Source: UBA3775 sp964584255 (lineage in GTDB: Bacteria; Bacillota; Clostridia; Lachnospirales; Lachnospiraceae). From it: a stretch of 43,422 nt of DNA. Of this stretch, positions 16,130-23,673 are shown piece after piece (position 1 is the stretch's first letter; the number at the start of each line of letters is the position of its first letter). The stretch spans positions 1-43,422 of the forward strand of contig CAZOZM010000015.1 in NCBI GenBank assembly GCA_964584255.1, in the 5' to 3' direction. A program made the position numbers and the translations under genes. Under the pieces are notes generated by a model that worked only from the letters and a program-made list of their open reading frames with translations, ran no database searches and was not told the DNA's origin.

Positions 16130-16642
16130 TTAGTTATCTCTCTTTTTTGTCAAGATTACCACGAGGCTTCTGCCTTCCATCTTGGCTGGTTTATCAACGC
16201 TGGCACAATCTGCAAGTTTTTCTGTGAAACCTTCAATGATTTCCTTTCCGGTCTGCACATGAGCCATCTCACGTCCCCTGAATCTAAGAGTAACCTTTAC
16301 CTTATCTCCTTTAGTGATGAATTTTCTCGCCTGATTTGCTTTTGTATTCAAATCATTAACATCAATATTTGGTGATAAACGGATTTCTTTAACTTCAGTT
16401 ACCTTCTGTTTCTTCTTGGCATCCTTAACTCTTTTAAGCTGTTCATAGTGATACTTTCCGTAATCAACTATTCTGCACACAGGTGGTTCAGCCTTAGGAG
16501 CAATCTTTATAAGATCAAGACCAGCTTCCTTAGCCTTTGCCAAAGCTTCTGCTCCTGACATAATTCCAAGCTGTTCACCGTTTTCTCCAAGTACACGAAC
16601 TTCCTTATCTCTAATCTGTTCGTTCATCATTAAATCTGCGAT
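16130..16642 (-). CDS. infC: Translation initiation factor IF-3, probable AUC start
   Basis: IF-3 binds the 30S subunit and checks start codon and initiator tRNA. The N-terminal domain (NEQIRDKEVRVLGENGEQLGIM), the linker (YEQLKRVKDAKKKQKV) and the C-terminal domain (KEIRLSPNIDVNDLNTKANQARKFITKGDKVKVTLRFRGRE) are complete. I start it at ATC (16640-16642): GGAGG (16651-16655) lies 8 bases upstream, and the residues I-A-D-L-M-M-N-E line up with the Bacillus start I-S-K-D-M-I-V-N-E, which begins on AUU. Rare AUN starts are known to let IF-3 limit its own translation. The first ATG would be at 16630, 20 bases from the ribosome site. Length 170 residues, as expected. Confidence 0.95.
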   Translation of the reverse strand: MADLMMNEQIRDKEVRVLGENGEQLGIMSGAEALAKAKEAGLDLIKIAPKAEPPVCRIVDYGKYHYEQLKRVKDAKKKQKVTEVKEIRLSPNIDVNDLNTKANQARKFITKGDKVKVTLRFRGREMAHVQTGKEIIEGFTEKLADCASVDKPAKMEGRSLVVILTKKRDN

Positions 16643-16692
16643 ATTTAACACCTCCAACCCTTTAAAGAAGATAAAAATTCAATAAATGCAAT

Positions 16693-16820
16693 AAAAAAAG
16701 CGGAACTAAAGATTCCGCCCATAATAAATAAACCTGTGGTTATATTCATTTCTTAGACCTTTTTGCGCTGCTTACAGGCTGAAGGTGAGAGCGGAAACTC
16801 TGCTTTTGCATTCATACCTT
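16693..16820 (-). promoter_or_regulatory. L20-type leader with transcription attenuator (infC-rpmI-rplT)
   Basis: Between the promoter and infC the minus strand holds a terminator (GCGGAA/TTCCGC arms at 16713-16718 and 16700-16705, then seven T at 16693-16699). Upstream, a TTTCCGC segment (about 16791-16797) can pair with the same GCGGAA arm and prevent the terminator. Between them lies the ACCT...TAAGCAGCGCA...AGGT block at 16757-16786. This is the layout of the Firmicute L20 leader, where L20 binding to the antiterminator restores termination. Confidence 0.8.
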
Positions 16821-16824
16821 TTGT

Positions 16825-16853
16825 AGGTTATCATAACCTTCCTGATATGTCAA
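16825..16853 (-). promoter_or_regulatory. Promoter of infC-rpmI-rplT
   Basis: TTGACA (16848-16853), 17 bases, TAACCT (16825-16830) on the minus strand. The -35 is perfect and the -10 weak. Confidence 0.6.
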
Positions 16854-16894
16854 GCCGATTTTTTCTTTTTTTACATATCTATGAAGCATGTTCC

Positions 16895-16936
16895 AACAAT
16901 ATGCCACTCTTTTGTTTACATGCGTGGCATATTGTT
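16895..16936. repeat. 13-bp inverted repeat after the ABC transporter gene
   Basis: Perfect arms (16895-16907 and 16924-16936) around a 16-base loop, just past the stop of the fused ABC gene. There is no T-run after it on the minus strand, so if it ends that transcript it does so without the usual tail. A role as an mRNA 3' stabiliser is also possible. Confidence 0.6.
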
Positions 16937-16973
16937 TTGCCTGCTGGCGGAAACAAAGGCTCTGCCATACAGA

Positions 16974-19286
16974 TTACAGCCTTATGCAGTCATCACACAT
17001 GTTCCTGATCAGTCTTTCATCATGCGAAATGATGAGATAGGTAAGATTATTCTTCCTTTTCAATTCATCAAGAAGCCTGAGTATCTTTACCTGTATGGTT
17101 GCATCAAGTGCCGTCACCGGTTCATCGAGAAGGATTATGTCCGGTTTGGAAATAACCGCCATCGCGATTGCGGTTCTCTGTCTTTGTCCGCCCGAAAGTT
17201 CTGACGGTCTTCTGCCAAGCATCTCTTTGTCAAGTCCTACACTTAACAGGGTCTCCTCTGCAAATCCGGTTCTTTCTGCCGGCTCCGCATCCGGGAAATT
17301 AATCCTGACCACCTCATCAAGTATGCGTCCGACGCTCATGGACGGATTAAGGCTTGAATAGGGATCCTGAAAAACCAGTGCGATTCTGCCGTTTCTCTCA
17401 ATTTTTCCACTGTAATCAAGCATACCCGATATTGCCTTAAGCAATGTCGTTTTTCCCCTTCCGCTTTCTCCGAGAATCCCTATGTTCTGACCCTTTTTCA
17501 CCGAAAAGCTCAAGTCGTCAACTACGACCATACTTTTTTTCTTTCCGCATATGCCTCTTGCACCATATGATATGCTTACGTTTTCCAGTCTTAAGACTTC
17601 TTCTCCGAATTTACCGTTTTTTTCGGCTGCAAAACCTTTTCCTGCCGCAACAAGCTCTTTCGTATACTCTTCCGACGGAGAAAACAGGATTTTTTCCGCA
17701 GCTCCCGATTCTATTATCCTGCCATCCTTCATGACAAGAATTCGTTCGCATAAGTTTCCTACCACACCAATGTCATGCGATACAAAAATCACCGACATTC
17801 CGTACTTTTCATGAAGCATCTTCAGGCTTTCCATTATCTTTTCAGCAACGGAAGCATCAAGTGCCGTTGTAGGCTCATCAAATATTACAAGCTCCGGATG
17901 AAGAAGGATTGCCATTGCAATAAGGATTCTCTGTCTCTGTCCACCGGAAATTTCCGAAGGATATGAATTCAATATGCGCTCTTTTTCCTCAATACCGGCT
18001 TCAGTTAAAGCCTCTTCAAGAAGACCTTCATATTCGGCCTTCCTCACTTTTTTGTTTCTCAGGACTTCCTCAAGCTGCCACCTGATTTTCTTTGAAGGAT
18101 TGAGACTGGTCATCGGCTCCTGAAAAACCTGTGCGATGTTTTTGCCGCGAAGTCTTTCCAGTTCCTTCCGTGAGCATCCTGCCAAATCCGTACCGCACAA
18201 TTCACATCTGTCCATGCGTGCAACCGCCCTGTTTCCAAGCAGTCCCATTACAGCCTGCATACTCAGACTCTTTCCGCTTCCGCTTTCGCCGAGTATTCCC
18301 AAAATTTCCCCTTTGTTCACAAAAAAAGAAATGTCATGTACCACTTCCGTAAGCTTTCCGCCGTTATTTACCGCAACCGACAGTCCGCTTACATCAAGAA
18401 TCCTTTCCCCATCACGCTTTTTTTCCTCAAATGCTTCATCTCTTTGTTCACTTCTGAAGCTTTTTATTACACGTTTTTTTATTCCATCGAGCCCGCGTTC
18501 CGAGTTTTCAAATCCTTCCGAAATCAGAGAAATTCCAACAACCGTTATAACAATCATAAGTCCGGGAAAAATGCAGTTCCACGGAGCTCTGTAAATATAG
18601 GTCTGCCCTTCCGACAGCATTCTTCCAAGACTCGGAACCGGCGGCTGCACTCCAAGTCCCAGATAGCTGAGCCCCGCCTCCGCCAGAATCGCATTATTAA
18701 TGCCTATCGCCGTTGTCGACATTATCAAATGTCTTATATTTGGAAGTATGTGCACAAACATTATTCTTGCATGACCTGCACCATAAAGCCTTATGCTTTT
18801 AACATACTCTTTTTCTCTTTCCTTTTTGTATTCCCCCCTCACAACTCTTGCAAAACCGGGAATGAACAGTACACCCAACACAATAATCACGCTTTTTTCG
18901 GATGCCTGGAAAATACTCACAAAAACCAAAGCCAGAAATATACTCGGAAAACTGGCTATAACATCATTTATTCTCATGAGTATTTCGTCAACAAAGCCTC
19001 CGAAATAACCGGTAAATGCACCGATTATAATTCCAAAAAACAGACCGATTGCAACCACACTCAAACTTATCAGCATGGTTGTACCGACACCCTTCATGCA
19101 TCTTGAAAATACATCTCTTCCCAGATTGTCCGTTCCAAACAAATGCTTCAAACCGGGGGACAGAAATTTTGCCGCCCCGTTTACTTCTTCCGGTTCAAAC
19201 GGTGTATAAAAACACCCTGTCAATGCAGTCAGTGTAATTATCGCCGTTAATGCTAAACCTATGTAAAAACCTGTATTTTTCTTCAT
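16974..19286 (-). CDS. Peptide/nickel-type ABC transporter: permease fused to two ATPases
   Basis: One polypeptide of 770 residues contains what are usually three proteins (DppC, DppD and DppF types). Numbered from this ATG: a permease (about 1-275) with the N-terminal helix, HLFGTDNLGRDVFSR and the coupling segment NNAILAEAGLSYLGLG. ATPase 1 (about 295-550) has Walker A GESGSGKS, Q-loop QVFQEPMTSLNPS, signature ISGGQRQR and Walker B LVIFDEP. ATPase 2 (about 562-770) has GESGRGKT, LSGGQRQR and IILLDEP. No stop or frameshift separates them. ATPase 2 stops right after the H-loop (ISHDERLIRNMCDDC), short of the usual C-terminal segment. GGAGG lies 4 bases before this ATG; an ATG at 19313 is an alternative. 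It follows the partner permease by 45 bases. Confidence 0.92.
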   Translation of the reverse strand: MKKNTGFYIGLALTAIITLTALTGCFYTPFEPEEVNGAAKFLSPGLKHLFGTDNLGRDVFSRCMKGVGTTMLISLSVVAIGLFFGIIIGAFTGYFGGFVDEILMRINDVIASFPSIFLALVFVSIFQASEKSVIIVLGVLFIPGFARVVRGEYKKEREKEYVKSIRLYGAGHARIMFVHILPNIRHLIMSTTAIGINNAILAEAGLSYLGLGVQPPVPSLGRMLSEGQTYIYRAPWNCIFPGLMIVITVVGISLISEGFENSERGLDGIKKRVIKSFRSEQRDEAFEEKKRDGERILDVSGLSVAVNNGGKLTEVVHDISFFVNKGEILGILGESGSGKSLSMQAVMGLLGNRAVARMDRCELCGTDLAGCSRKELERLRGKNIAQVFQEPMTSLNPSKKIRWQLEEVLRNKKVRKAEYEGLLEEALTEAGIEEKERILNSYPSEISGGQRQRILIAMAILLHPELVIFDEPTTALDASVAEKIMESLKMLHEKYGMSVIFVSHDIGVVGNLCERILVMKDGRIIESGAAEKILFSPSEEYTKELVAAGKGFAAEKNGKFGEEVLRLENVSISYGARGICGKKKSMVVVDDLSFSVKKGQNIGILGESGRGKTTLLKAISGMLDYSGKIERNGRIALVFQDPYSSLNPSMSVGRILDEVVRINFPDAEPAERTGFAEETLLSVGLDKEMLGRRPSELSGGQRQRTAIAMAVISKPDIILLDEPVTALDATIQVKILRLLDELKRKNNLTYLIISHDERLIRNMCDDCIRL

Positions 19287-19331
19287 TACGCCTCCAGATT
19301 TACCGGGTAACATAAGTTTTCCCTTTCACAA

Positions 19332-20264
19332 TCATTTTATCGTAGGATCCGCCAGATGATAAAGCATATCTACCAAAAAGTTTACCACGACCACAGTACA
19401 TCCGATATAAAGCATTATTGCCTGCAAAACATTATAATCACGGACCCCGACAGATGAAACAAGCAGTCTGCCGAGTCCGGGTATTCCAAAGACCTGCTCA
19501 ACTATTACAGAACCTGCAAGAATCTCAGCTGCAACAACCCCCAAAAAAGTAATCGTGGAAACCATTGCATTTTTCAGAACATGCCTGTACATCACATTAT
19601 TTTCAGATGCCCCAAAGGCTCTTGCCGTCCTTACATAATCCTTGTCTTTCTCATGCAGAATATTACTCCTCAGAAAACGAATAATCATGGCACTCTTTGG
19701 AATTGCAATCGCAAGAGCCGGATAAATCATATATTGCAAAAATGCCGAAAAATCAAGATGCGGAGATACATATCCTCCGACATCCATAATTCCAAGAATA
19801 AGTCCGAAAACAAATATCAGAATAATTCCAAGAAAAAACCCGGGAACAGCCATTAAAATCTGACAAAGTGCAAGTATAATCCTATCGACAGTACTTCCTT
19901 TAAATCTTGCCGCAATAATTGCCAACGGCACGGAAATCAGTATTATCAGTATCAGAGTCAGTATCGCCAGGTAAAATGTTATCTGTATACGCTCTGATAT
20001 AAGTTCACTCACCGGAATTTTATAATATGTTGACTTTCCAAAATCTCCTTTAAAAACTCCTCCGAGCCAGTCAGCATATCTCTCAACCGGATTCCTGTCC
20101 AGCCCCATTTCCTCCCTCAGTGCCTCAAGACCTTCTTCCGTTGCTTCGGTTCCCAGGCTTACTATTGCCGCATCTCCCGGCAGAATTGAGAACAGGAAGA
20201 AAGCCGCCATGGTAATGAACAAAATTGTAACTGCCAATGATAAAGTTTTCTTTATATAGTACAT
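19332..20264 (-). CDS. Peptide/nickel-type ABC transporter permease (DppB-like)
   Basis: The 310-residue integral membrane protein has the DppB layout: an N-terminal helix and FSILPGDAA, a large extracytoplasmic loop, then five more helices. The EAA-type coupling region is AFGASENNVMYRHVLKNAM, and it ends with EQVFGIPGLGRLLVSSVGVRDY, a strong family signature. It should pair with the permease part of the fused downstream protein. AAAGGAGG precedes the ATG. A hairpin region (20293-20352) separates it from the binding-protein gene and may lower its expression relative to that gene. Confidence 0.93.
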   Translation of the reverse strand: MYYIKKTLSLAVTILFITMAAFFLFSILPGDAAIVSLGTEATEEGLEALREEMGLDRNPVERYADWLGGVFKGDFGKSTYYKIPVSELISERIQITFYLAILTLILIILISVPLAIIAARFKGSTVDRIILALCQILMAVPGFFLGIILIFVFGLILGIMDVGGYVSPHLDFSAFLQYMIYPALAIAIPKSAMIIRFLRSNILHEKDKDYVRTARAFGASENNVMYRHVLKNAMVSTITFLGVVAAEILAGSVIVEQVFGIPGLGRLLVSSVGVRDYNVLQAIMLYIGCTVVVVNFLVDMLYHLADPTIK

Positions 20265-20292
20265 GACGGCCTCCTTTCACTTCTCAAAAACT

Positions 20293-20352
20293 GTCTGACT
20301 GCCGCATTCCATCGGCAGCCGTTTCCTTTTTACCGTTTACTCATGGTCAGAC
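20293..20352 (-). promoter_or_regulatory. Nested hairpin between binding-protein and permease genes
   Basis: On the minus strand GTCTGAC (20346-20352) pairs with GTCAGAC (20293-20299), enclosing a GCTGCCG/CGGCAGT stem; a short T-rich stretch follows. Such intercistronic structures commonly make the binding protein more abundant than the membrane parts. It could be a partial terminator or a stability element. Confidence 0.55.
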
Positions 20353-20369
20353 GGCTATTTTCTTAAATC

Positions 20370-21911
20370 TTAATTCTCCCAATAGACTTTACTCATATCC
20401 ATAAAATATATCGGATAAAAAGTGTATCCTTTAAGAGATTTATTAACAGCAACCGTAAGTGCCGGCGCCATTATATATGCCGATACGGCATCCTCCGTCA
20501 GAAGCTCCTGACACTTACCGTAATATTCCTTTTTAACAGTCTCATCCGAGGATTCCAATGCTGTTTTATAAAACAAATCATAGTCTTCACTGAAATAATT
20601 CACAAAATTTCTGCCGTGATCCGACTGATATCTCGCAAGCACATCTCCGGGTGCCATTGTGGCATCCAATCCGATTATTGTTGCCTGGTAATCCCTGTCC
20701 GTATAAACTTCTTCAAGCCATGCAGACCAGTCAACCTGTCTGATAACCGCATCTATACCTATTTTTTTAAGCTGACTTACTATGATTTCACCGGTACTGA
20801 TATGAAACTGATAATTACCGGGAATTGTTATCTCCAGTTCAAATCCATTTTCATATCCGGCTTCTGCCAGAAGTTTTTTCGCTGCTTCGACATCATATCC
20901 GTAAAATCCGGCAGTGCCTTCATTGTAATATTCCTTGAAATTCGGGAACATTCCGGTCTCTATTTCCGTCGAATAGCCTCCGGACATAATCGAGTTAATC
21001 TCTTCTCTGTTCAGAGCCATATTTACAGCCTGACGTACTCTTTTGTCCTTCAGCGGTACTTCCGCATTATTCAGGAAGAGTGCCTGCACCAGACTCTGTT
21101 CACCCGATACCACATCCATCACACCTTCCAACTGAGATGCCTCATCAGCAGAAAGATACGGATATATATGAATTTTGCCCGCCATCAGTTCCATAAAGGC
21201 ATCATCCGTACTGCCATATATTTTGAACGTGACCATAGGTATACGGGCCTGTTCACCATAGTAGTTTTCGTTTTTCTTCAAAACAATGCTTTCCATCGGT
21301 GTATACGAAACAAATTCAAACGGTCCTGTTCCTATCGGTTCGGATTCCATTTCAGTATAGTCCTTTGGAATCACGGCCGTATTAAAATAGTAAATAAGTT
21401 CCGTGTTGGCCTCACTCAAAGAGACCTCTATTACTGTTTTTCCCTCTTCATTTTCACGGGTTGTAATGTCCGATATAATTGAAAAAGCAGGAATAATCCT
21501 GACTGTTTCTTTCGAATCATCAAGCATTCCTGCCACACGTTTAAGCGAATAGATTACATCTTCTGCAGTGACTTTATCTCCATTGTGGAAATATACGTCA
21601 TCACGAAGAACAAAGGTCAACGTCTTCGAATCGTCTGTCATACTGTAGCTTTCAGCTATTGCCGGCTGCATCCTGCCGTCAGGGTCAACCTTTAACAGAC
21701 CATCAAAAACATTTGTTAAAACTTCGAGAGTTCCTGCCGCTACCGCTTTGTGTGGGTCAAGACTATCCATGTCATTAGTTATACCGACTATTACCGAACC
21801 GTCTGAAGAGGCCTGTCCGCCCTGTCCGTTGCCTATAGCACCTTTCCCGCATCCGGAAAGTATACCTGCAAATACCGTAACAAGCAGACACATAAGCAAA
21901 TGCTTTTTCAT
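20370..21911 (-). CDS. Extracellular solute-binding lipoprotein, family 5 (peptide/nickel type)
   Basis: This captures substrate outside the cell for the ABC transporter encoded just downstream. The signal MKKHLLMCLLVTVFAGILSGC ends in a lipobox with Cys21, anchoring it to the membrane. The mature part shows family-5 features: ITNDMDSLDPHKA, ESYSMTDDSKTLTFVLRDDVYFHNGD, KVTAEDVIYSLKR, GTGPFEFVSYTP and RQAVNMALNREEI. It has 513 residues from the ATG at 21909-21911, chosen for the GGAGG 5 bases upstream. First gene of a three-gene operon with its own promoter. The substrate (peptide, nickel or other) cannot be told from the sequence. Confidence 0.93.
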   Translation of the reverse strand: MKKHLLMCLLVTVFAGILSGCGKGAIGNGQGGQASSDGSVIVGITNDMDSLDPHKAVAAGTLEVLTNVFDGLLKVDPDGRMQPAIAESYSMTDDSKTLTFVLRDDVYFHNGDKVTAEDVIYSLKRVAGMLDDSKETVRIIPAFSIISDITTRENEEGKTVIEVSLSEANTELIYYFNTAVIPKDYTEMESEPIGTGPFEFVSYTPMESIVLKKNENYYGEQARIPMVTFKIYGSTDDAFMELMAGKIHIYPYLSADEASQLEGVMDVVSGEQSLVQALFLNNAEVPLKDKRVRQAVNMALNREEINSIMSGGYSTEIETGMFPNFKEYYNEGTAGFYGYDVEAAKKLLAEAGYENGFELEITIPGNYQFHISTGEIIVSQLKKIGIDAVIRQVDWSAWLEEVYTDRDYQATIIGLDATMAPGDVLARYQSDHGRNFVNYFSEDYDLFYKTALESSDETVKKEYYGKCQELLTEDAVSAYIMAPALTVAVNKSLKGYTFYPIYFMDMSKVYWEN

Positions 21912-21959
21912 ATGCGCCTCCATATGGTTTAGTTTTTCCTGTTTTTCTCAGGCAAGGGC

Positions 21960-21988
21960 ATTATAATACAACCTCCGGGGATTTGCAA
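21960..21988 (-). promoter_or_regulatory. Promoter of the ABC transporter operon
   Basis: TTGCAA (21983-21988), 17 bases, TATAAT (21960-21965) on the minus strand. The -35 box overlaps the tail of the ilvC terminator. Confidence 0.7.
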
Positions 21989-22030
21989 GAAAAACCTCCC
22001 TGTGCCCGAAAGCAACAGAGAGGTTTCTGT
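21985..22030 (-). terminator. Terminator after ilvC
   Basis: 12-bp arms with one mismatch (21992-22003 and 22015-22026), followed on the minus strand by TTTTTCTT. Confidence 0.85.
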
Positions 22031-22047
22031 TTGTCATTATATACTGA

Positions 22048-23067
22048 TTAGTTGTTGATGAGCTTGTCTTCACCATTCCAGCTGTAAAGCTTACGGATTT
22101 CTTCTCCAACCTTTTCAGCAGGATGCTCAGCTGCAAGCTTTCTCATAGCCTTGAAGTGAACCTGTGCTCCTGCATCAGACATGTCAAGAAGGAAGTCCTT
22201 AGCAAATGTTCCGTCCTGAATATCGGAAAGAACCTTCTTCATAGCCTTCTTTGTATCTTCTGTAATAATCTTTGGTCCTGTAATATAATCACCATATTCA
22301 GCAGTATTTGAGATTGAATATCTCATTCCTGCGAATCCGCTCTGGTAGATAAGATCTACAATAAGCTTCATCTCATGGATACACTCAAAGTAAGCATTTC
22401 TTGGATCATATCCTGCTTCGCAAAGAGTTTCAAAACCGGCCTGCATAAGTGCGCAAACACCACCGCAAAGAACTGCCTGCTCACCAAAGAGGTCTGTTTC
22501 AGTTTCTGTTCTGAAGTTTGTCTCAAGAACGCCTGCTCTTGCGCCACCGATTCCGAGTGCATATGCAAGACCGATATCCCATGCATCACCTGTAGCATCC
22601 TGCTCAACAGCGATAAGACAAGGAACACCCTTACCTGCCTGATACTCACTTCTTACTGTATGTCCTGGTCCCTTAGGAGCAATCATGATTACGTTAACAT
22701 CTGCAGGAGGCTTAATGCAGCCAAAGTGAATATTGAAACCATGAGCAAATGCAAGTGTCTTACCTGCAGTAAGGTTTGGCTCGATATCATCCTTATATAA
22801 TTTAGCCTGCTTCTCATCGTTGATAAGAATCATGATGAGATCAGCCTTTGCTGCTGCTTCTGCTGCAGTAAATACTTCAAATCCCTGTTTTTCAGCCTTT
22901 TCCCAGCTTCTGCTGCCCTTGTAAAGACCGATAATTACGTTAACACCGCTTTCTTTAAGGTTTAATGCATGTGCATGACCCTGTGAACCATAACCGATAA
23001 TTGCAACTGTTTTTCCTTTTAACTTGTTTAAGTCACAATCTTCCTGATAGAAAATTCTGTTTGCCAT
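22048..23067 (-). CDS. ilvC: Ketol-acid reductoisomerase (class I)
   Basis: Second step of valine/isoleucine synthesis: Mg-dependent rearrangement and NAD(P)H reduction of acetolactate. At 339 residues it is the short class I form. The nucleotide-binding loop is GYGSQGHAHALNL (25-37). Metal ligands Asp192 and Glu196 lie in TETDLFGEQ, and Glu228 and Glu232 in FECIHEMKL. His109 lies in FAHGFNIHF. The second-strand loop after GLYKGS sets cofactor choice; I would not assign it by eye. AAAAGGAG precedes the ATG. It follows ilvN by 113 bases containing two small palindromes, and ends at a terminator. Confidence 0.97.
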   Translation of the reverse strand: MANRIFYQEDCDLNKLKGKTVAIIGYGSQGHAHALNLKESGVNVIIGLYKGSRSWEKAEKQGFEVFTAAEAAAKADLIMILINDEKQAKLYKDDIEPNLTAGKTLAFAHGFNIHFGCIKPPADVNVIMIAPKGPGHTVRSEYQAGKGVPCLIAVEQDATGDAWDIGLAYALGIGGARAGVLETNFRTETETDLFGEQAVLCGGVCALMQAGFETLCEAGYDPRNAYFECIHEMKLIVDLIYQSGFAGMRYSISNTAEYGDYITGPKIITEDTKKAMKKVLSDIQDGTFAKDFLLDMSDAGAQVHFKAMRKLAAEHPAEKVGEEIRKLYSWNGEDKLINN

Positions 23068-23102
23068 TTTCTTTCTCCTTTTACTCTTATTTTTATAGCT
23101 CT

Positions 23103-23154
23103 TTTGGATAATTCCAAAGCAGTTATATCTTTATTAAATCAATGGGGTATACCC
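23103..23154. repeat. Two short palindromes between ilvN and ilvC
   Basis: TTTGGA-TAAT-TCCAAA (23103-23118) and GGGTATACCC (about 23144-23153) lie in the only sizeable gap of the ilv operon. Both look like small operators, but no promoter of convincing quality accompanies them. Confidence 0.4.
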
Positions 23155-23180
23155 AAGGACTTCATTTTTCTGACCGCCTG

Positions 23181-23672
23181 TTAAGCGTGGATGGTATCGC
23201 TTCCTCTTGAAAGTGCAACAATACCTGTACGGCACATTTCATTAATTCCGAAATCTTTCATGAGTTCAACAAAAGCATTCATCTTACTGCTTTCGCCGGT
23301 CACCTCTATTGTGAGCGACTCAGTACCGTAATCAATTATCTTTGCTCTGAAGACGTCAACAATTGACATGATGTCCTGACGTGTTTCAGGACTGTTCTTA
23401 ACTTTTATAAGAAGAAGCTCTCGCTGTACCGAGCTTTCCTTTGGAAGTTCAATCACCTTGTAAACATCAGGCATTTTCTCAAGCTGCTTGATTATCTGAT
23501 CCTTAGAATCTTCACCAAGGAAAGATATTGTGATTCTTGAATATCTGGAATCCTCCGTCTCGCCAACTGTAAGAGTATCAATATTAAAACCTCTTCTACG
23601 GAACATGCTTGCAACTCTGTTAAGCACACCAAAGTGGTTGTTTACTAAAACTGCTAAAACGAATCTTTCCAT
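23181..23672 (-). CDS. ilvN: Acetolactate synthase small (regulatory) subunit
   Basis: ACT-domain subunit that binds and activates the catalytic subunit and confers valine feedback. The 163-residue protein has the ACT core VLAVLVNNHFGVLNRVASMF, the RRGFNIDTLTVGETED segment and a C-terminal domain typical of the ~160-residue form. I start at the ATG at 23670-23672: TAA-T-ATG places it one base after the ilvB stop, with GGTGA upstream. A GTG three codons earlier is possible. Confidence 0.95.
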   Translation of the reverse strand: MERFVLAVLVNNHFGVLNRVASMFRRRGFNIDTLTVGETEDSRYSRITISFLGEDSKDQIIKQLEKMPDVYKVIELPKESSVQRELLLIKVKNSPETRQDIMSIVDVFRAKIIDYGTESLTIEVTGESSKMNAFVELMKDFGINEMCRTGIVALSRGSDTIHA

Positions 23673-23673
23673 A

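Noticed and set aside
18336..19106. Long plus-strand open frames opposite real genes (for example 256 codons here, 288 at 20616-21482, 226 at 32565-33245)
   Set aside because: They are antisense to clear family members, have no ribosome site, and translate to low-complexity, Cys/His/Tyr-rich sequence typical of shadow frames.
17000..19286. Frameshifted or mis-joined separate dppC, dppD and dppF genes
   Set aside because: One continuous frame runs through both junctions with ordinary linker residues and no internal ribosome site; reported as a fusion.
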